Under the pieces are notes generated by a model. It saw nothing but the letters and a program-made list of their open reading frames with translations. It had not been told where the DNA came from and did no database searches. Below, one piece after another: positions 38,030 through 51,620 of a DNA stretch of 64,000 nucleotides. The stretch is from Balanoglossus misakiensis (lineage: Eukaryota > Hemichordata): the NCBI GenBank assembly GCA_040954595.2, contig CM082579.2, positions 2,790,001 through 2,854,000 of the forward strand, written 5' to 3'. The first letter of the stretch is position 1. The number at the start of each line of letters is the position of its first letter. A program made the translations under genes and the position numbers.

Positions 38030-38480
38030 AGTCTCACAGGAGAGAAGGCATTTAGCGCCCGTGATTAAAGCCGTAATTCAGAGCTCGGTCGCTCAGTGAG
38101 TAGCCTTTAACTTCAGTGCAGACCTCGGCAACTTCGTAACTATACTCCAACACACGAGAAGATGATGGATATCATTTAAACAGCTTCAGAGGTCGCGGAT
38201 CATTGCAGGGTGGAGGTCAAATGTCAACGTCAAGCGGTAAACTCCGACTAATTGACAAGCTGCCCTGAGTTGCAGAGAGAATACGGAGGAAATATGTCTT
38301 AAGGTAAACACCGGCCGGGTTGGATGTCAGCCAGTGGGTTCTGTTGGTGTTTTAACTGTCTAATTAAAGCCTTGTATGACTTCCCGGTCTGTGACGCCCA
38401 GAGTGCCTGCAGTAAACCAGCAGATAACGCTTCCTGTGGATTCTGTCAAAACAGAATATGATCACTCCTCTTCGATACTT
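38030..38480. promoter_or_regulatory. CpG-rich islet with homeodomain and forkhead-like motifs
   Basis: CpG density is raised (five in 38041-38100). The block carries homeodomain-type TAATT cores (ACTAATTAGG near 38003, CTAATTG near 38250, CTAATTAAAG near 38360) and a forkhead-like GTAAACA near 38303. It is non-coding and a candidate enhancer. Confidence 0.3.
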
Positions 38481-41159
38481 GTCTAGAATCCAGACTCCAG
38501 ACTTGTGTTTTTTTCGCTATACTCCTCACGATACATACATAGTGACGAATCACATACTTGTTGGTTTGTGTGTAAATTGCTAAGATCTTGGAGTTTCAAT
38601 AAAAAATGTATTTTCTTCCATTCTCTATGAAAAGGTGTACCAGGTAGATTATTAATTTGATCACATTTCAATATGAGTGTTTGCGAAATGCTTCAAAAAC
38701 CAGTCATAAATTATCATAATGGATTGAACATCGATGCCCCTTTATCGTCGAGGACATCACCCCTGTGTTTCATCACACCAAACTGCCCCAGGTGTTCAAC
38801 TCATTAGATCACCATTTGGCCAAAATACTGATCGGTTGCTCCTGTACTCTGATAATGCACACCTGTTTGTTGGATGTTTTGTCTGCTGCCCGATAAACGG
38901 TTTCCTTCCGACTTCTCCGGGTCTTTGAAATCGGCCGTATTCCGGTTATCCAGAGAGACAGCATTCAGTGAAGCGTGCCGAAGTGGGTTAGGGATCTAAA
39001 TAGCCGTGCATTTCTGCATCGGCCCCTGTCATTGTGTTCTATATCTGGCTGTTTGGGGACACAGCAGTTAGGGGCATACGCGATCCTTTGATACCCTTTG
39101 ATAACGGAGGACAGAAGATTATAATCAAAACAACTCTAGACGGTCCAGCAACACTTTTGGAGGCTATGAAAGCGACGGCTAGACAATCTCTGTGCACTGA
39201 CCTATGAAGTGGGGCGACACTGTTACTCCCCCGACAGCCACCTACATCCTGTGACAGACAAATAGCTCAGTCACTCCTACCGCTGACAAATTGGCCAGCG
39301 TTAGGGACTGTGAGAAGGAAAACACGTCTAGGAATACAGACTGACAGTGAGGCTGCGTATATTGTCACCATTCCTGTGACTGGCGCCTTTCACCCGGACA
39401 AAATAAATTTCCATATTGCACTCATAAATGGTTACATAATTCACATCCCTTCATTATTCCAGATGACAGCTTTTGGCGACAGCACCAAAAAATGATTGTG
39501 GTTGAAAGTTGAAAAAAACAGTTGGTCGACCATGTGTGGGTCCACTTTTAAAAGGTCTAAAGACAGTTGTGTAATAACTCACTCCCCGTAATTGTTCACA
39601 GTGAAAAAGTTGCCAAGAATTGCAAGAATTTCTCGAGTTTAATGGGTTTGTTTGTAGCACGTTTCTTGTACGACAGGTAAGCCACCACTCCCTCTGGTTG
39701 GCCCTGTAAATGGTTGCCATGCAGTGATCTATGATTCTGGATTTCCGTTTGCCATTTGTAAAAAAAACCTTCATAAACTTTTAACTTCCTCTTTCCCAGG
39801 TGTTCTCTTGACCCCCCTCCCTCTCTCAGACAAGAGTTAGACCCTGAGGCAACTCAGAACATGATGTTCATTGCCTGTTTCAGAGATTTGTATACGAAGC
39901 TAATTGTAAGTGAACGTACATTCTAGTAGGCGGGTTTCCACAAATTTTGGTGCAGTAATTATAGACATCCTTCAAAACCAAAATAAATATACCTGTAGAA
40001 AGTTAGATGACATCACATTTTCTTTTGGAAAAACTTCACCAACAAGATTCTGTAGAGACTGTCTTTTAGTACAGTGCAAGGTATGACATGTGAGAATAGT
40101 AATAGATTTGTGTCATCAATAGGTAATCTCAGTCACTGTCTAACAGGTGTTTTAGACAGAGGATAGTCCGATGGCCTGAGAGGATAGGGTGTACATGAAT
40201 TTTTGAATCATACAGACTTTGTGGCTAGATGCGATGTTTATCCTGGATGTTTAAGAGCCCAGGGCCTTCAAAAATGTTTACTATATTGACTTACAAATGG
40301 AGTTGGATGTGCTTTTGCAAGGTTTGAGTTTACAGAATGTAAAGCCATGTGCCTGGGGTGCAGACAGCTCTCATACCACAGCAGTGTATGTGTGTTGCCT
40401 GTCTCTCGCTCTGTCTTTCTTGTGGGAGAAATCAGATATGCATCATTGGCAAATGTACTTACGACTCTTTTCTGAGCTTTCAGCTAAGAGTCACTTTTAA
40501 TGAAGTTAGGCTCATTTCTGACATGTACCTATGCCGGGAATGCGTCAGGGTGTTGCCAGTGTTAGTGCTAAGCACTTCAGAAATGATTGGGAAAAAAATA
40601 GAGCGCTGTTTTCTCGTAAATCCTCCTTCACACTGGCAGGAATATTTGACCAGTGATAATTGGTGCACAACGTGAGGAATTTCCTCTCTTTTTTTACATA
40701 ATTGAAGGGTAACATAATTGAGTGCAGTGTTTTGATGTCAAACTGGCTTTGGCAGGACTGGCTTGTCTGTCTGTGCAGCTGTGGTTATGAATTATTTGCC
40801 GCAAAACAGAATTTTATTCTGTCCTATGATTTTTTGCATCTTTGCGGTGATTAATAGTGAATTTCTAAATCACAAACAGAAATACCTCGGCAATGCAGAG
40901 AAGCTGTTTAAAAAAAGCTCACTGCAGACGTAAAGCTCCAACACGTAGCACAAAACCATTAAAGTCTTAGTGGCTATAGTCTTTAAATTGTTGAGCAGTT
41001 TATCAGAAAGAAAAAACCCTATGGCAGTTGAGTGGGTTGGAGTGATCTCATTAAAACCAACAGTTTGCATTATGCAGATTTTGTTTGACCACATACAGCC
41101 AGAGGACATGTTTTACTGCAGCCAAAGAGCATACTTCTAGATAAAGCGCTATCCTGGCT

Positions 41160-41290
41160 CAGTCCTGTGTTATGTACCCGCCTTGACGACAAAATGGCGG
41201 TATTAGGGAAAGGTCTTAGTCCAGACACACCGCCAGTGGTCGGCCTGCGCTATCTTGCGGATTACCGCTCCAAGGGGCTGTTTTGAGTGG
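41160..41290. promoter_or_regulatory. Small CpG-rich islet
   Basis: Eight CpGs in 120 bases (41161-41280) in CpG-poor intron, non-coding. Candidate regulatory element by composition only. Confidence 0.2.
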
Positions 41291-44200
41291 TGTTCCTGAG
41301 ATTCACTTTGAGGCAGATTATTTATGGCTATGGTTATCTTTTTAAAGGGGGTTCTGTTTTAACTAGTCTTATATAGGACTAAGTCATGGTATTTCAGGAT
41401 TACTACTTTTTCTGTTTCTTGTTCTGTGGGAAGATGTTTGCAGGTTGCACGTCCCATGCACACAATTCCGGCCTCAAAACTCCTCATCATCTAACTTCTG
41501 AAAAATGAAGACATTTTGTGTACATTTCATAGCATTTTGAATCATAGATAGTTTTCGTAAATATTTTAAGAATCCATGAATCATCGTGACCACATACGAG
41601 TTCACCTACACTTTTTGCCACAGTTTGTCTCTCTACGGGGCATTGCTCCGTTGGCATGGGTACCACCTTATCTGATGAACCGGCAGAACCGTTGTTAACA
41701 GTGCAGATCTTTGATCATCCGTGCAGATAGCCAATCCTGGCCCTAATAAAGAAAATAGAGTTAAGCCACTCGCTTTTAGGTATCTGTGGAGTTGAAATCT
41801 AAAAAGGCTAAATGCAATAGACTTTGTGGTTATTGTCCAAGTGAGGCAGAAAGATGCAGATAGCATATTAATTGACCCAATTCTCACACAGCTGGGTAAC
41901 TTGACTGTGATTGTGAATATAACTTCATCATGTGGCAGACTTATTCCACGGTTCATTAAACAATGTAATAATCGTCCAATCGTATTCAAGATGGCAGTTT
42001 GTTTGTGCCACATTTCAACGTATCTTGCTGTGTCTATTTCAGGAGATTTTGAAATCACAGCGTGTCATGGGATATGTTCTATTCTAGCTGTCCTTTGTAA
42101 TGTTTTGCATAGTCTTTTGATATTAAATAATTAATCATAAATTTGATTTAATACCCGGTGTAGAGAAACAAATTTGTATATCGACAGGTAAACACAGACA
42201 GAGACAATTATTTACATTCTTATATGCACATATGCATAATTCAGTTTAATACTGGCAGCTTTTCATAAATGTGGATGGATGATCTACATGGGGACTTATC
42301 ATAGGTCCCATTATTTGCAATAACGATGAATAATTTGTTATCATCAAGAGAAAGATGTTTGAAAAACAGCGCCTGTGCTGTTCATAACACAGTAACAGAT
42401 CTTGCTTCATAATGTTTTTCACTTCACTGTGTGGAAGGAGATATAATTGTCCCCGCAGAATAACTTGGAATGGCTTGTTTTGACCATATGCTTTGGGGGT
42501 GTTTGTGGTAATGTTTTTGTAATGAGCAGTAATTATCCTCCAAACTCCTAGACCGTAATCCTCGCGATTGCCAAAACTCAAGAACAAACACTGAAGTGAG
42601 CACCAACTGGCTACCTTGCAGCTCATTTACAATGACCTTTAGAGGTTTCCCAGCGACCTTCAAACTCATTACTACAACCCTCGACCCTGCCAGGTCTCTC
42701 GGTGTTACTGCAAAACATTCACGGACAGCGCCGGTACTTTGTGTGGGTGTCTAGTCTCTGGCTTAATTATACAGAAGGTCTCTGTGCTCTAAATGGTTTT
42801 GAAATAAATCTCCGCTGTTATGCCTGCTCATTTTCTTCTCCGTTTAAGATTGCCTCATTCATCAGCGTATAAATAACCTTTATAGTAGACAGAACCAAGC
42901 AAAGCAAAACAAAACAAAACAAAGCAAACAGCAATAAAAAAGTCATTTGTATTTATGGTTCCTGCTCAGACATGAAAAATTCTCAGAAAGCGGTTATTGG
43001 AGAACGCAAAAGAGATCAGAACCAGAAACCATACAAGGCTATTTTTAGAGCTCCGTCTGACAATTTTAGTAATGGCATGGCACGCTGGCTGCACAACCAG
43101 GGTTCATGCCCCAGTGTTTTGCCGTCGTTGAATGTATCAATCAATGAATCATGGGATGAAAAGCAACAGTGGAACGGTTCAGTGAGCGTCTGCGCCACAT
43201 TACATTCCATGTCCGCTGTAGAAGAGGGGTCATCCATGGCAACTGAATTTTGATTACAAGCCAATATTGACTGCTAAACAAACACTGATTTTTTTTTGCC
43301 TCCATCCATGGATCTGATAAGATACGGGCGAGATAAGACCCTGAAACTGAACTGTGGCTGTACGGTTGCGCGATTCTGTAGGTATCATTCACCGACGCAC
43401 ACACAGGATAAAAAATCCATTCGCTTTCGTTATTCAGTGTTTGTTTAATTCGCCAAGCGTTGGAATTCATCAACACCATGCCTGGTGAATGAGATTAGAA
43501 GTGTGAATAACTCAGGACTGTGGTGTAATTTTCTTTTAACACGGCCTGTTCGGATAAAAAAACCTGTGAAGTCATTCATGATGTAATCCCCTGTTGATAA
43601 GGGAAAGTTTATACCCATGTTTTCAGTTCCACTCAATATCTCAGTTTTCAGACATCAGCAAAATCAGGTATCTATGATGAATACCATTGTATGGCTGATG
43701 CCAGTTTATACAGAGGCTGTCCATGATACCTGTGAGAACTTTATTTGTGTATTTGTGACGCATTGACAGGACAAATGTAGGGTTTCATGTCACAAATTCT
43801 TAACTCCATGATCAGGTGTTGGCAACAAGGACCAGTCCAACAAATCACTATAATTATTTGAAAGCATGCTATTTTATTTGAGATACAGATCAAATAAATA
43901 TTAATCAAAATGGTCAAGTACAATGTTGTAAAGTCTGAGCAATGTCAGTGTGGTTCCTGTGGCCCCCATCACACAACACCAAGTTCAAGGTCACGATTTT
44001 AGGACCATCATTAACCCAAACTGCAGAACTATGTCATGGTCGCGATGTCGGCAGACTACTATTTCTTGTTTAGTAAACCTTGACACGTTCCTTCTGCTGT
44101 CCGATGGTATTTGCCGAACGCAGGCTTCTGCTGTGTCAGAGCTGTGACCCCCTGCTATATGCAGCAGTGTTGCCATCTGAGGTGTCCTGCTGCCAGAACT

Positions 44201-44859
44201 GTTTATTTTTACAGTGAAATTCATAAATGCACTCTCCCCTACTTATCCCAACCGTGTCATTGAAGTTAATGACATACTGCCTGAAGGTTTTGCCTTGGCT
44301 GGAAAATATGGGATGGCATTCCGTTCTGTGCGGTTACAGTTCAACCTACGGTGTACAGGCATTCATTCCCATCCCTGATAACAATACATTTTTGTCCCCC
44401 TCCCCATATTTTAAATGATATATGTGGAACAGCAACATTTTATCGATCATTCACAAAGTTTTTAGGTTAAATATCATACAGAAGCAGGTAAAATCGATGG
44501 CAAGTAATTTTCTGTTAAAATGGCACGTCAGTGTGTAGTTTGGATTTCTCATATTTCTAAAGTGCATCACCTCCCATACTACGGTATAATGATGAAAGAA
44601 GAGTATAAAACTGCTTCTTTTCAATGGAAGCAACTGTCCCACAATCATACAGTTATGGAATTCTTGTTTGAGCGTACGTGTAGTTTGCCTAATTGACATG
44701 CACATTTCGTACGCGCCCCATGTCCAATTTCATAACAATACACACACACCCAATCAGTGCAGCAGAGGAATACGCAAGATATTTTAAGGAGTCTTGTCAA
44801 GAGCTCTGAGAATGTTAATGATTTGTTTGAAGTAGAAAGGCATCTATTATTTCCGCCTT

Positions 44860-45190
44860 GAACATATGGCTAGAGACGCAAGCTGCATGAAATTTATTGG
44901 GGGGAGTTGCAGAGGACTGGTCCTGTCTCCGCGGCCGAGTTTATATTTACAGTCCGATGGTTTGAAAAGTCCGCTGGGGAGTAGGGCTGGCCGGGTGTTT
45001 TGTTTTACAACCGTGGCGACTCTTGTGTTTGTAATGATGATATTTTATTGACGGGCAGCTGGCCGCTGTCGCCGTGTCAACCCACGAATTGATACATGAT
45101 TCGTTGATAAGTCGACCAGGGCGATAGGAATCGAGTGTCACAGTAACCTGGAAAGTTTCCCGAAAGTGAAATTGAATTCGCTGACGTGAT
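44860..45190. promoter_or_regulatory. CpG-rich islet
   Basis: CpGs are frequent across about 330 bases (for example six in 45061-45120) with no coding frame of note. Candidate regulatory element by composition only. Confidence 0.25.
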
Positions 45191-48100
45191 GCTGGCTGAC
45201 AGATTTTCATTTCTATGGCAACTGTGACTTATACAGGTACAAATCACAGTGGGGCGTACAACACAACAGTGTGGCCCTGGTATATACACAGCACATGATA
45301 TATATGCATCAGTCGGCCACAAGAAACTACATGCCTTATAGCCATGATTGTCAGGGATATGTGTGTGTGCCTGTGGGTAGTTACATCAGACAACGAGACA
45401 AGAAATAATTTGTGAGTTCTAATAGCAATAACATACGAGTTTGTAATGATAATTAAGCACCGGTGTGTTTTACTGGCAGAGTTCTCGTGAGAAACCAATT
45501 TGATTTCAGATTATGAATCATGCTGCCTTGTCAGCATAACTGGCATGAAATAAAGCAAATTATACTAGATGAAGCTATCTATGTAGGGTTTTGAATAATT
45601 TGGAAGAGAAGAAATTTTCAGGGGAACGACCGGTGGCTCTACACATCAGCACTTTATATCGACTGCAGGGAGTACAAGCAAAAAATCAATATAATAATAC
45701 AGAAAACGTTCGACTGCAGGAGTCTGTCAACAAAAGCTGAAAGATGAGAGGAGAAAGGCTTTCAACAGTATCTTGGCAGTGTAATCGAAGTAACCATGAA
45801 ACCCAAGAGTGCAGGTTGAATGCGTGCTGTCGCATTCTGCTCCCTGTGCTTGATTTGTGCGGCGACCTATTTATGTTGACGTCAAGGTGAAGGCTCTGTC
45901 TTTGAGAGATGATGGGAGTCGAGATCACTTGGATGTACCGTGACCTGTGAAGACAACCTAGCGAAGTCATTCTGTTTTTATATGTTCTTCGAATGTCTAT
46001 CCAAATTGTCCATCCAGACACCCACACACACTCACCCTCGCACAAAGACAGAAACATAGACAGATTCAACATGCACACACCAACCCCTGCATCTATCCAT
46101 CCATCAATCCACCCACTCACCAACACACCTGTCTGCTCCCCCCACCACCTGGTGAATTACAGCATTACGGCAAGCCACAAGCAGACTGTTGTAGTACCCT
46201 GCAGTCGTCTGGACTAGAAACATGTTACATGAATGTGTTGCTGATGTCTACGTCTTCATTTGCATGGGAATGTTTCGTTTTGACAAGCAGGCAACAGTAC
46301 CTTAACATTGTACATGTACATGTACCTGTGTCCTGCTAAGGTCATGGTCAATTTGACTGCAATCATATCTTTGCCTCCTGAAAAGCCAGCGTCAGACTAA
46401 AGCTTAATCTAATGGCCCAGCCATGAAATTGAATGGGTTACTGTGACACGGTATGCTCTGGTGGGTTTCCCATGGCTGTGTGGCTAGACACTCAGAATTG
46501 TCAGCCAAATTGGTCAGTGACTGCATTCTTAGGGGTGGCTGCTTCATTGTGCTTGTATGGCAGAGTTGTGGTCATTTTGTAGCAACTTGCAGTGTCCAGC
46601 GCTGAAGTTGCAGTTGCTCTGCACCACTGTTGGCCATGGTGCGCTCGCTCCCACAATTCTGTGCACTGGAACAGTGCCAGACATTATCTGCCTTCATTGC
46701 TTTTTGTTGGTGACTTGGTCTACCACACACAGAATACATGTAAAAATTTGCTGTTGTTTGTCCCCACTAATACCCAGATGATCTGTTGTCAATCCGGTAG
46801 CAAGTGCCATCGAGTGAAAGTGATGCAAAACAAATCACAGCGCACCAGCGCACCATCAACAAGACCTAAATCCTGTGTAAACTGCTATCCCAAGAGGCAG
46901 AAAAATGCCATTACTGCATTTGTGTTCATCAAACCCATCCTAACAAACACCAGGCAGGAACATGTATGTATACACATAGAGGTGATCACCAGGGATTGGT
47001 TAGAACCACTTCTGCAAATAGTATATGCTGGCCGCCTGTCATCACCTCATTGCTATAGACCTGATATTGGCCATTGTTTGGCAGTCAGGTCAGTTCCACA
47101 CGATCAGGTGACACGCACAGGCCAAATAAATGGATGAGATATGATGATGCATTGCGTTGATCAACAAATTGATGCGGAAGAACTGAGCGTCATTCCAAGA
47201 AAGAACAGCAGAACAGATGCCATTATGATTATGCACCCGTTCAGCACGAAGCACACCTTGATTTAATAATTGTTCAACCGTGCATTGTAACTGTTCCTGG
47301 GATTGTAGCATAATAGCCATTGTGTGCGTGCCCTGCACCGAGTCCATGGACAACACACCTGTTGTGTGATAAAACCAACACAGCTGTTTACTCCAGTGCG
47401 TGAAGGTCCACTGACGTCTTGACTTAACCCCTTTGCCTTTTCATTTCGTGGCCGCGCTCTGAAACTGAATATTGCTGTGTTGTGAGTGATTGGGTGTTTG
47501 TTTTGTCTAGGGACTCGGTCTGAATAGGTAGATTACTGCCAGGGGAAAAAAATAGAGACCCTAGGTAGAGTCCTACTGTGAAACAGGTGTGACACACATG
47601 CAGCAGTGGTCATAGATCTTTGTATGAAAATAATTGCAACAGAAGTGATTAAAAGAGGGTGCATGGTTAGAACAGTATGGGTACGTGTGTGCGTGTGTGT
47701 CCCCGGATATTTTGAATAAAAAGGACACAAAGAAGAAGTCTGTCCGCGGTGATTTCAATTTCCTCCACTTGAGTAAATAGCAGCGAAAGTCAACTATGCA
47801 GGGAGCAATTTGCGTGAAACCACAGCAGACCACCATGATGTGAAATTTCTCCGTCAGGATTCTTTGATGTGGCGAGTCTGAACCTTGGAAAGAAACTGTC
47901 TAATTGTTCGTTTATTAAGTCAGAGGTCAAGAGTCAACCTTGTATGCACAACTTGTCTGACTCAGGATTTAGATTTTTGAAAAATTCAGAATTAGTAACC
48001 AAGAAGCCTACAGAGTCCAAATTTCAATTACGCAAGGCGAAGCCATGCCCAGCAGATGTGGCAGTAAATTCATTAATTCCTGTAGGAAAAGCACATTCCA

Positions 48101-49560
48101 GTAAAATTCAATTTGAACTAGATGGTTGAAAAAATTCTTTCCAACCTGAGTAATGCCTGATGTTTTTGACAAATTTACTTATAAGGATGTTGGTAAACAC
48201 TATTGTCAATGTAATCTAGTCTTCAAAGTCAGTGAAAAATTCCTGGTCATTTTTAGGCCGAAATAATGAATGAGTAATTGCCTCTACTTGAGAGAAACAC
48301 CTACAAAGTAAATGGTTTCAGAAGAATGGAACAATCAATCTGTCTGCCTGGTGCTGCTGGTCCCATCGAGGACTATACAAAATAATTCTTTATCCAACAG
48401 CTGTGTGTGTCGTGCACCTGGGCCCTGTTGTGCAGAAATGGCCGACCGACACTGCTGTCTCTCTGCCTAGTCGTCTAAAGGAAGTAATTCTTGTGGTTTG
48501 TTGGAGGAATTTGGTGAATTTCGGTCCACTGCAGTGCAATTGCACAATGGACGATAAACCTACATAATGCAAGTTCATTGAAGGAACAGAAAGACAGACA
48601 GACGGATGAAATGTCATTTATGAGTCAACTTGTTAAAAGAAATCTCAAATTTCACAATTCAGAGTTGAAAGACGGCTCTATCGTGTTCCTTCAAAAGCAA
48701 ATCAGTGAAAGACGGACATAAAATATCCAAATTGTACGATTTCTGTGCCCCTAAGACAATCTCAGAAACTGTACACCTGCCCAGTCTCGGAAATTCTATA
48801 TCTAGGAGGCGATTCAATATCAGATTTTGTTTCATTTTCATTCTCTTTGACATTTCAGTTTTATCTCGAGACTTATTAATAAAACAACATTATGTAAATC
48901 AGGGTTCTGACACTCCAGGAAAGCCCCTTTTTTGAACATTTGGTGCATTTTTATCTGAATGTGATATTAGCAATCCAGTTCAGTGATGCCTCATGGTACT
49001 AGGGCAGAAATACAGGTGATACTGAGACCCAGCCCCCACTCACCTCACCTGAGTTTTTAGTTCTGGTCAGTCTGAATAATGCTCACATAATTCCCTATAT
49101 GTAGGGCAGCATTTATCAACTGCACTAGATGCAACAACAAAAAAATTAACTGAAAGAATGTCGAAAGCTGATGGTTCAGCCCAAGTTGATAAATGAGGTG
49201 CAGACTTCAGCGGTGTTTATACTCTTTGAGTTGAAAACATGAAAGAATGGGCTGGCCATGTGTGATACTGTTGACTCCCTGGGGAGTTGTCTTCGCCCAA
49301 CATCATGGCTGCATTTATATTTGAGATGAAATGTGTAAACATTGCTTCACACCGCACCTTGCCTTTCAACAGTTCAGCAGTTCTTCTCAGAAGAGTATCT
49401 GAGATTATTTTGTGTTTAGTCTGCCTGTTGTGGTTCTTTGATAAACAGAAGTCGTTTTACCGTCGTTTTCTTACACAAAGTGAAACCTATATTTTACTGT
49501 TCTGACAAGAGAACTTTGTGGAGGTCAATGTATCTTGTAGGTGTGTCTGTGTGTAGCAAC

Positions 49561-49574
49561 TCTCTCTCTCTCTC
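49561..49574. repeat. TC dinucleotide microsatellite
   Basis: Seven TC units in intron 1. Confidence 0.9.
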
Positions 49575-51542
49575 ACTGAATTTCCCTCTGAGGATTAATT
49601 ACTGAGGTGTTATCCTATAACTGCTAAAACATGGACCTAAAAATATAAACATTTCTGGACCTGTAAGGCAAACAGCACTGCGGTCTTCAAAGAGAGAGGG
49701 ATGTATATCAGCCCGGTTTGTTTTAAAATGTGCTCATACATGTGGGTTTGATCTTTCAGCAAATTTGATAAACACACAGTGTGGAAAAAGCAATGCAATA
49801 TCGTGAAGAAACAACTAATGAAGAGTCACTTTACATCAGGAGATTTCAATGTTTTTGAAAGGGGCCTTTTGATTGGCTCCCTATATTGCTTTGACAATCC
49901 AGGGACCCACTGTGATTCGCTAAACTGTTGCAGCTCATGTGTTTATCGTTTCTCCATTTATAGAGAGTGTGTTTTATATTGCCTGGTTTTATAACAACGC
50001 ACGAATCAGCACTGTGCCTATACTTAACTATGTCCAGACCTTCTCAGTGTGAAATTCCACTTGTCTACATCAATTGCAGAGATTTGAAGTAATTTTCGTA
50101 GAATGTCAGAGAATGCGCTACTGTGAAATGGCATGGTGTAACGTTGTCCTATATTTTCTGCCCGGCATATTTCAACTCAACTAGGCTGTGATAAAACAGC
50201 TAAATCTTCTCATCGCAAATCAAAATTTAGCATCAAGCCTAGTACATTTATTTTGTTGATAATGTAAGTGATATTGTACAATCGCCTCTGGGATTAAACC
50301 TGTAAAATATTATTTAAAACACTAGCAACCTTTCCATGGTCTCTGGGCATAATTGCTGTCAGCGATCTTGTAAATCTCATAAAAGACCAAGTCTGTTAGT
50401 CAGCTAAACTAAGACCTTTGCAAAGGTCATATTTTTTCGTGTCAGATAATATATTGGTTCTAAAATGTGGCAGATAAGTGAATTGAATTCTAACTGTTGC
50501 CATGGTTTCAGCTTGTGTTATTTCCATTTCCTGCATCGTCATGACAAAGCCATGATACAGAGAAATGTCAGAGATGGAAAGGACGATTTGGAATTAGCTT
50601 AATTTTTACTTCACTGGTATTACCAGTATTGTGTTACAGAATCCTTCTGCTATTTTTTTTGTGTGTGAATAGGATTCTTTCATGACTGTCTATTCATCTT
50701 TTTGTTCAATTCAGTCTTTTGTGAATTCTGCTACGAGATGGGACAAAGTGATAGCTTAAACTGCTTGATTGGAAAAGTTTCCTCTAGGGGGGTGCCATAT
50801 TGCATGCTGGAATGTGCCGTGAATTCCTCTTATAAGACCTCAGCGACTGCCGAATGCTGTATTTCTGCCGAGGCCCATTGCACTAAAGCGTTTCGGTCCT
50901 TGATTTTGCAACTTAATCTGTCTCCCGCCCTGTAACAAGGTGGCATTCTGGTCCGCTGAGAAATGCATCTGTGGTGTTGTGTCTGTCACCCGAGTTTAAA
51001 AAAAAGCCCAGACTGTGGAACTGGCAGACAACTGTAACCAGGTACCCTGAGATTCGAAACGCCGTGATCAGCCGACAGATTGACAGCTCGACAGACTAGA
51101 GAGACACAGGCCATTGTAAAAGCAGAACTAACAAAAAACATGTCATGAAAATCATGTGCATTTAGCACGTCCGTCTGCAAGGAGTAACAAGTGCATTTTG
51201 TACAGATTGTGTCAAACCAAACCAGAAATGCCAAGAATTTTCATGTGTAATCATCTGCTATAATAGTTTACATTCTCAAGAGTGATGGAAAGTGGTACTG
51301 TTATTACAAAGTTTAACTGAAGTGAAACTTATCCTCAGACTTGCTCTGTAGAAGAATTTAAAACAACATATAAAGTATCTTCTCTCCATCTTCAAAGGTG
51401 AATAACTGGGCATTTGGGATTGACAGAAAGTAGCATAATTTAAGACTAAGAAACTGTCTTCAAAAGTTACACGATTTCCTCAGCATATCCTTCCATCTCA
51501 AAAAAGTTAATTTTTATTGTTGTTTTTTTCCCTCTTTAACAG

Positions 51543-51620
51543 GACATCAAACGTGAGGTCATCAATAACTTACTGGATTCAGAAGAGAGCTACGTACGTG
51601 CTTTAGACACCCTTGTGAAG
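51543..51620 (+). CDS. ARHGEF17: ARHGEF17-like RhoGEF, exon encoding the start of the DH domain
   Basis: This 26-codon exon (residues 1219-1244) is bounded by a polypyrimidine acceptor ending in CAG and an AAG/GTGAGT donor, phase 0 on both sides. The protein begins DIKREVINNLLDSEESYVRA and ends LDTLVK. This is helix alpha-1 (conserved region 1) of a Dbl-homology domain. The S-E-E-S-Y motif places E1232 at the position of the CR1 glutamate that contacts switch I of the Rho GTPase. It matches vertebrate ARHGEF17 in the same position (LLDTEQSYVESL). DH domains catalyse GDP release from Rho-family GTPases. Confidence 0.9.

Larger units (their letters stand above)
18752..51542 (+). other. Intron 1 of the ARHGEF17-like gene (32.8 kb)
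   Basis: It runs from GTAAGT at 18752 to a pyrimidine-rich acceptor ending TTTAACAG at 51542. It is mostly CpG-poor and AT/TG-rich, with no nested gene I can support. Open frames of up to 181 codons (46592-47137 plus; 35075-35581 minus) lack family motifs. Recognisable contents are listed separately: a hairpin, microsatellites, a tRNA-derived SINE-like element, a duplicated octamer element, a decayed tandem repeat, the DR1 palindrome and CpG-rich islets. Long first introns after the start-codon exon commonly carry enhancers; that is inference here. Confidence 0.85.
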
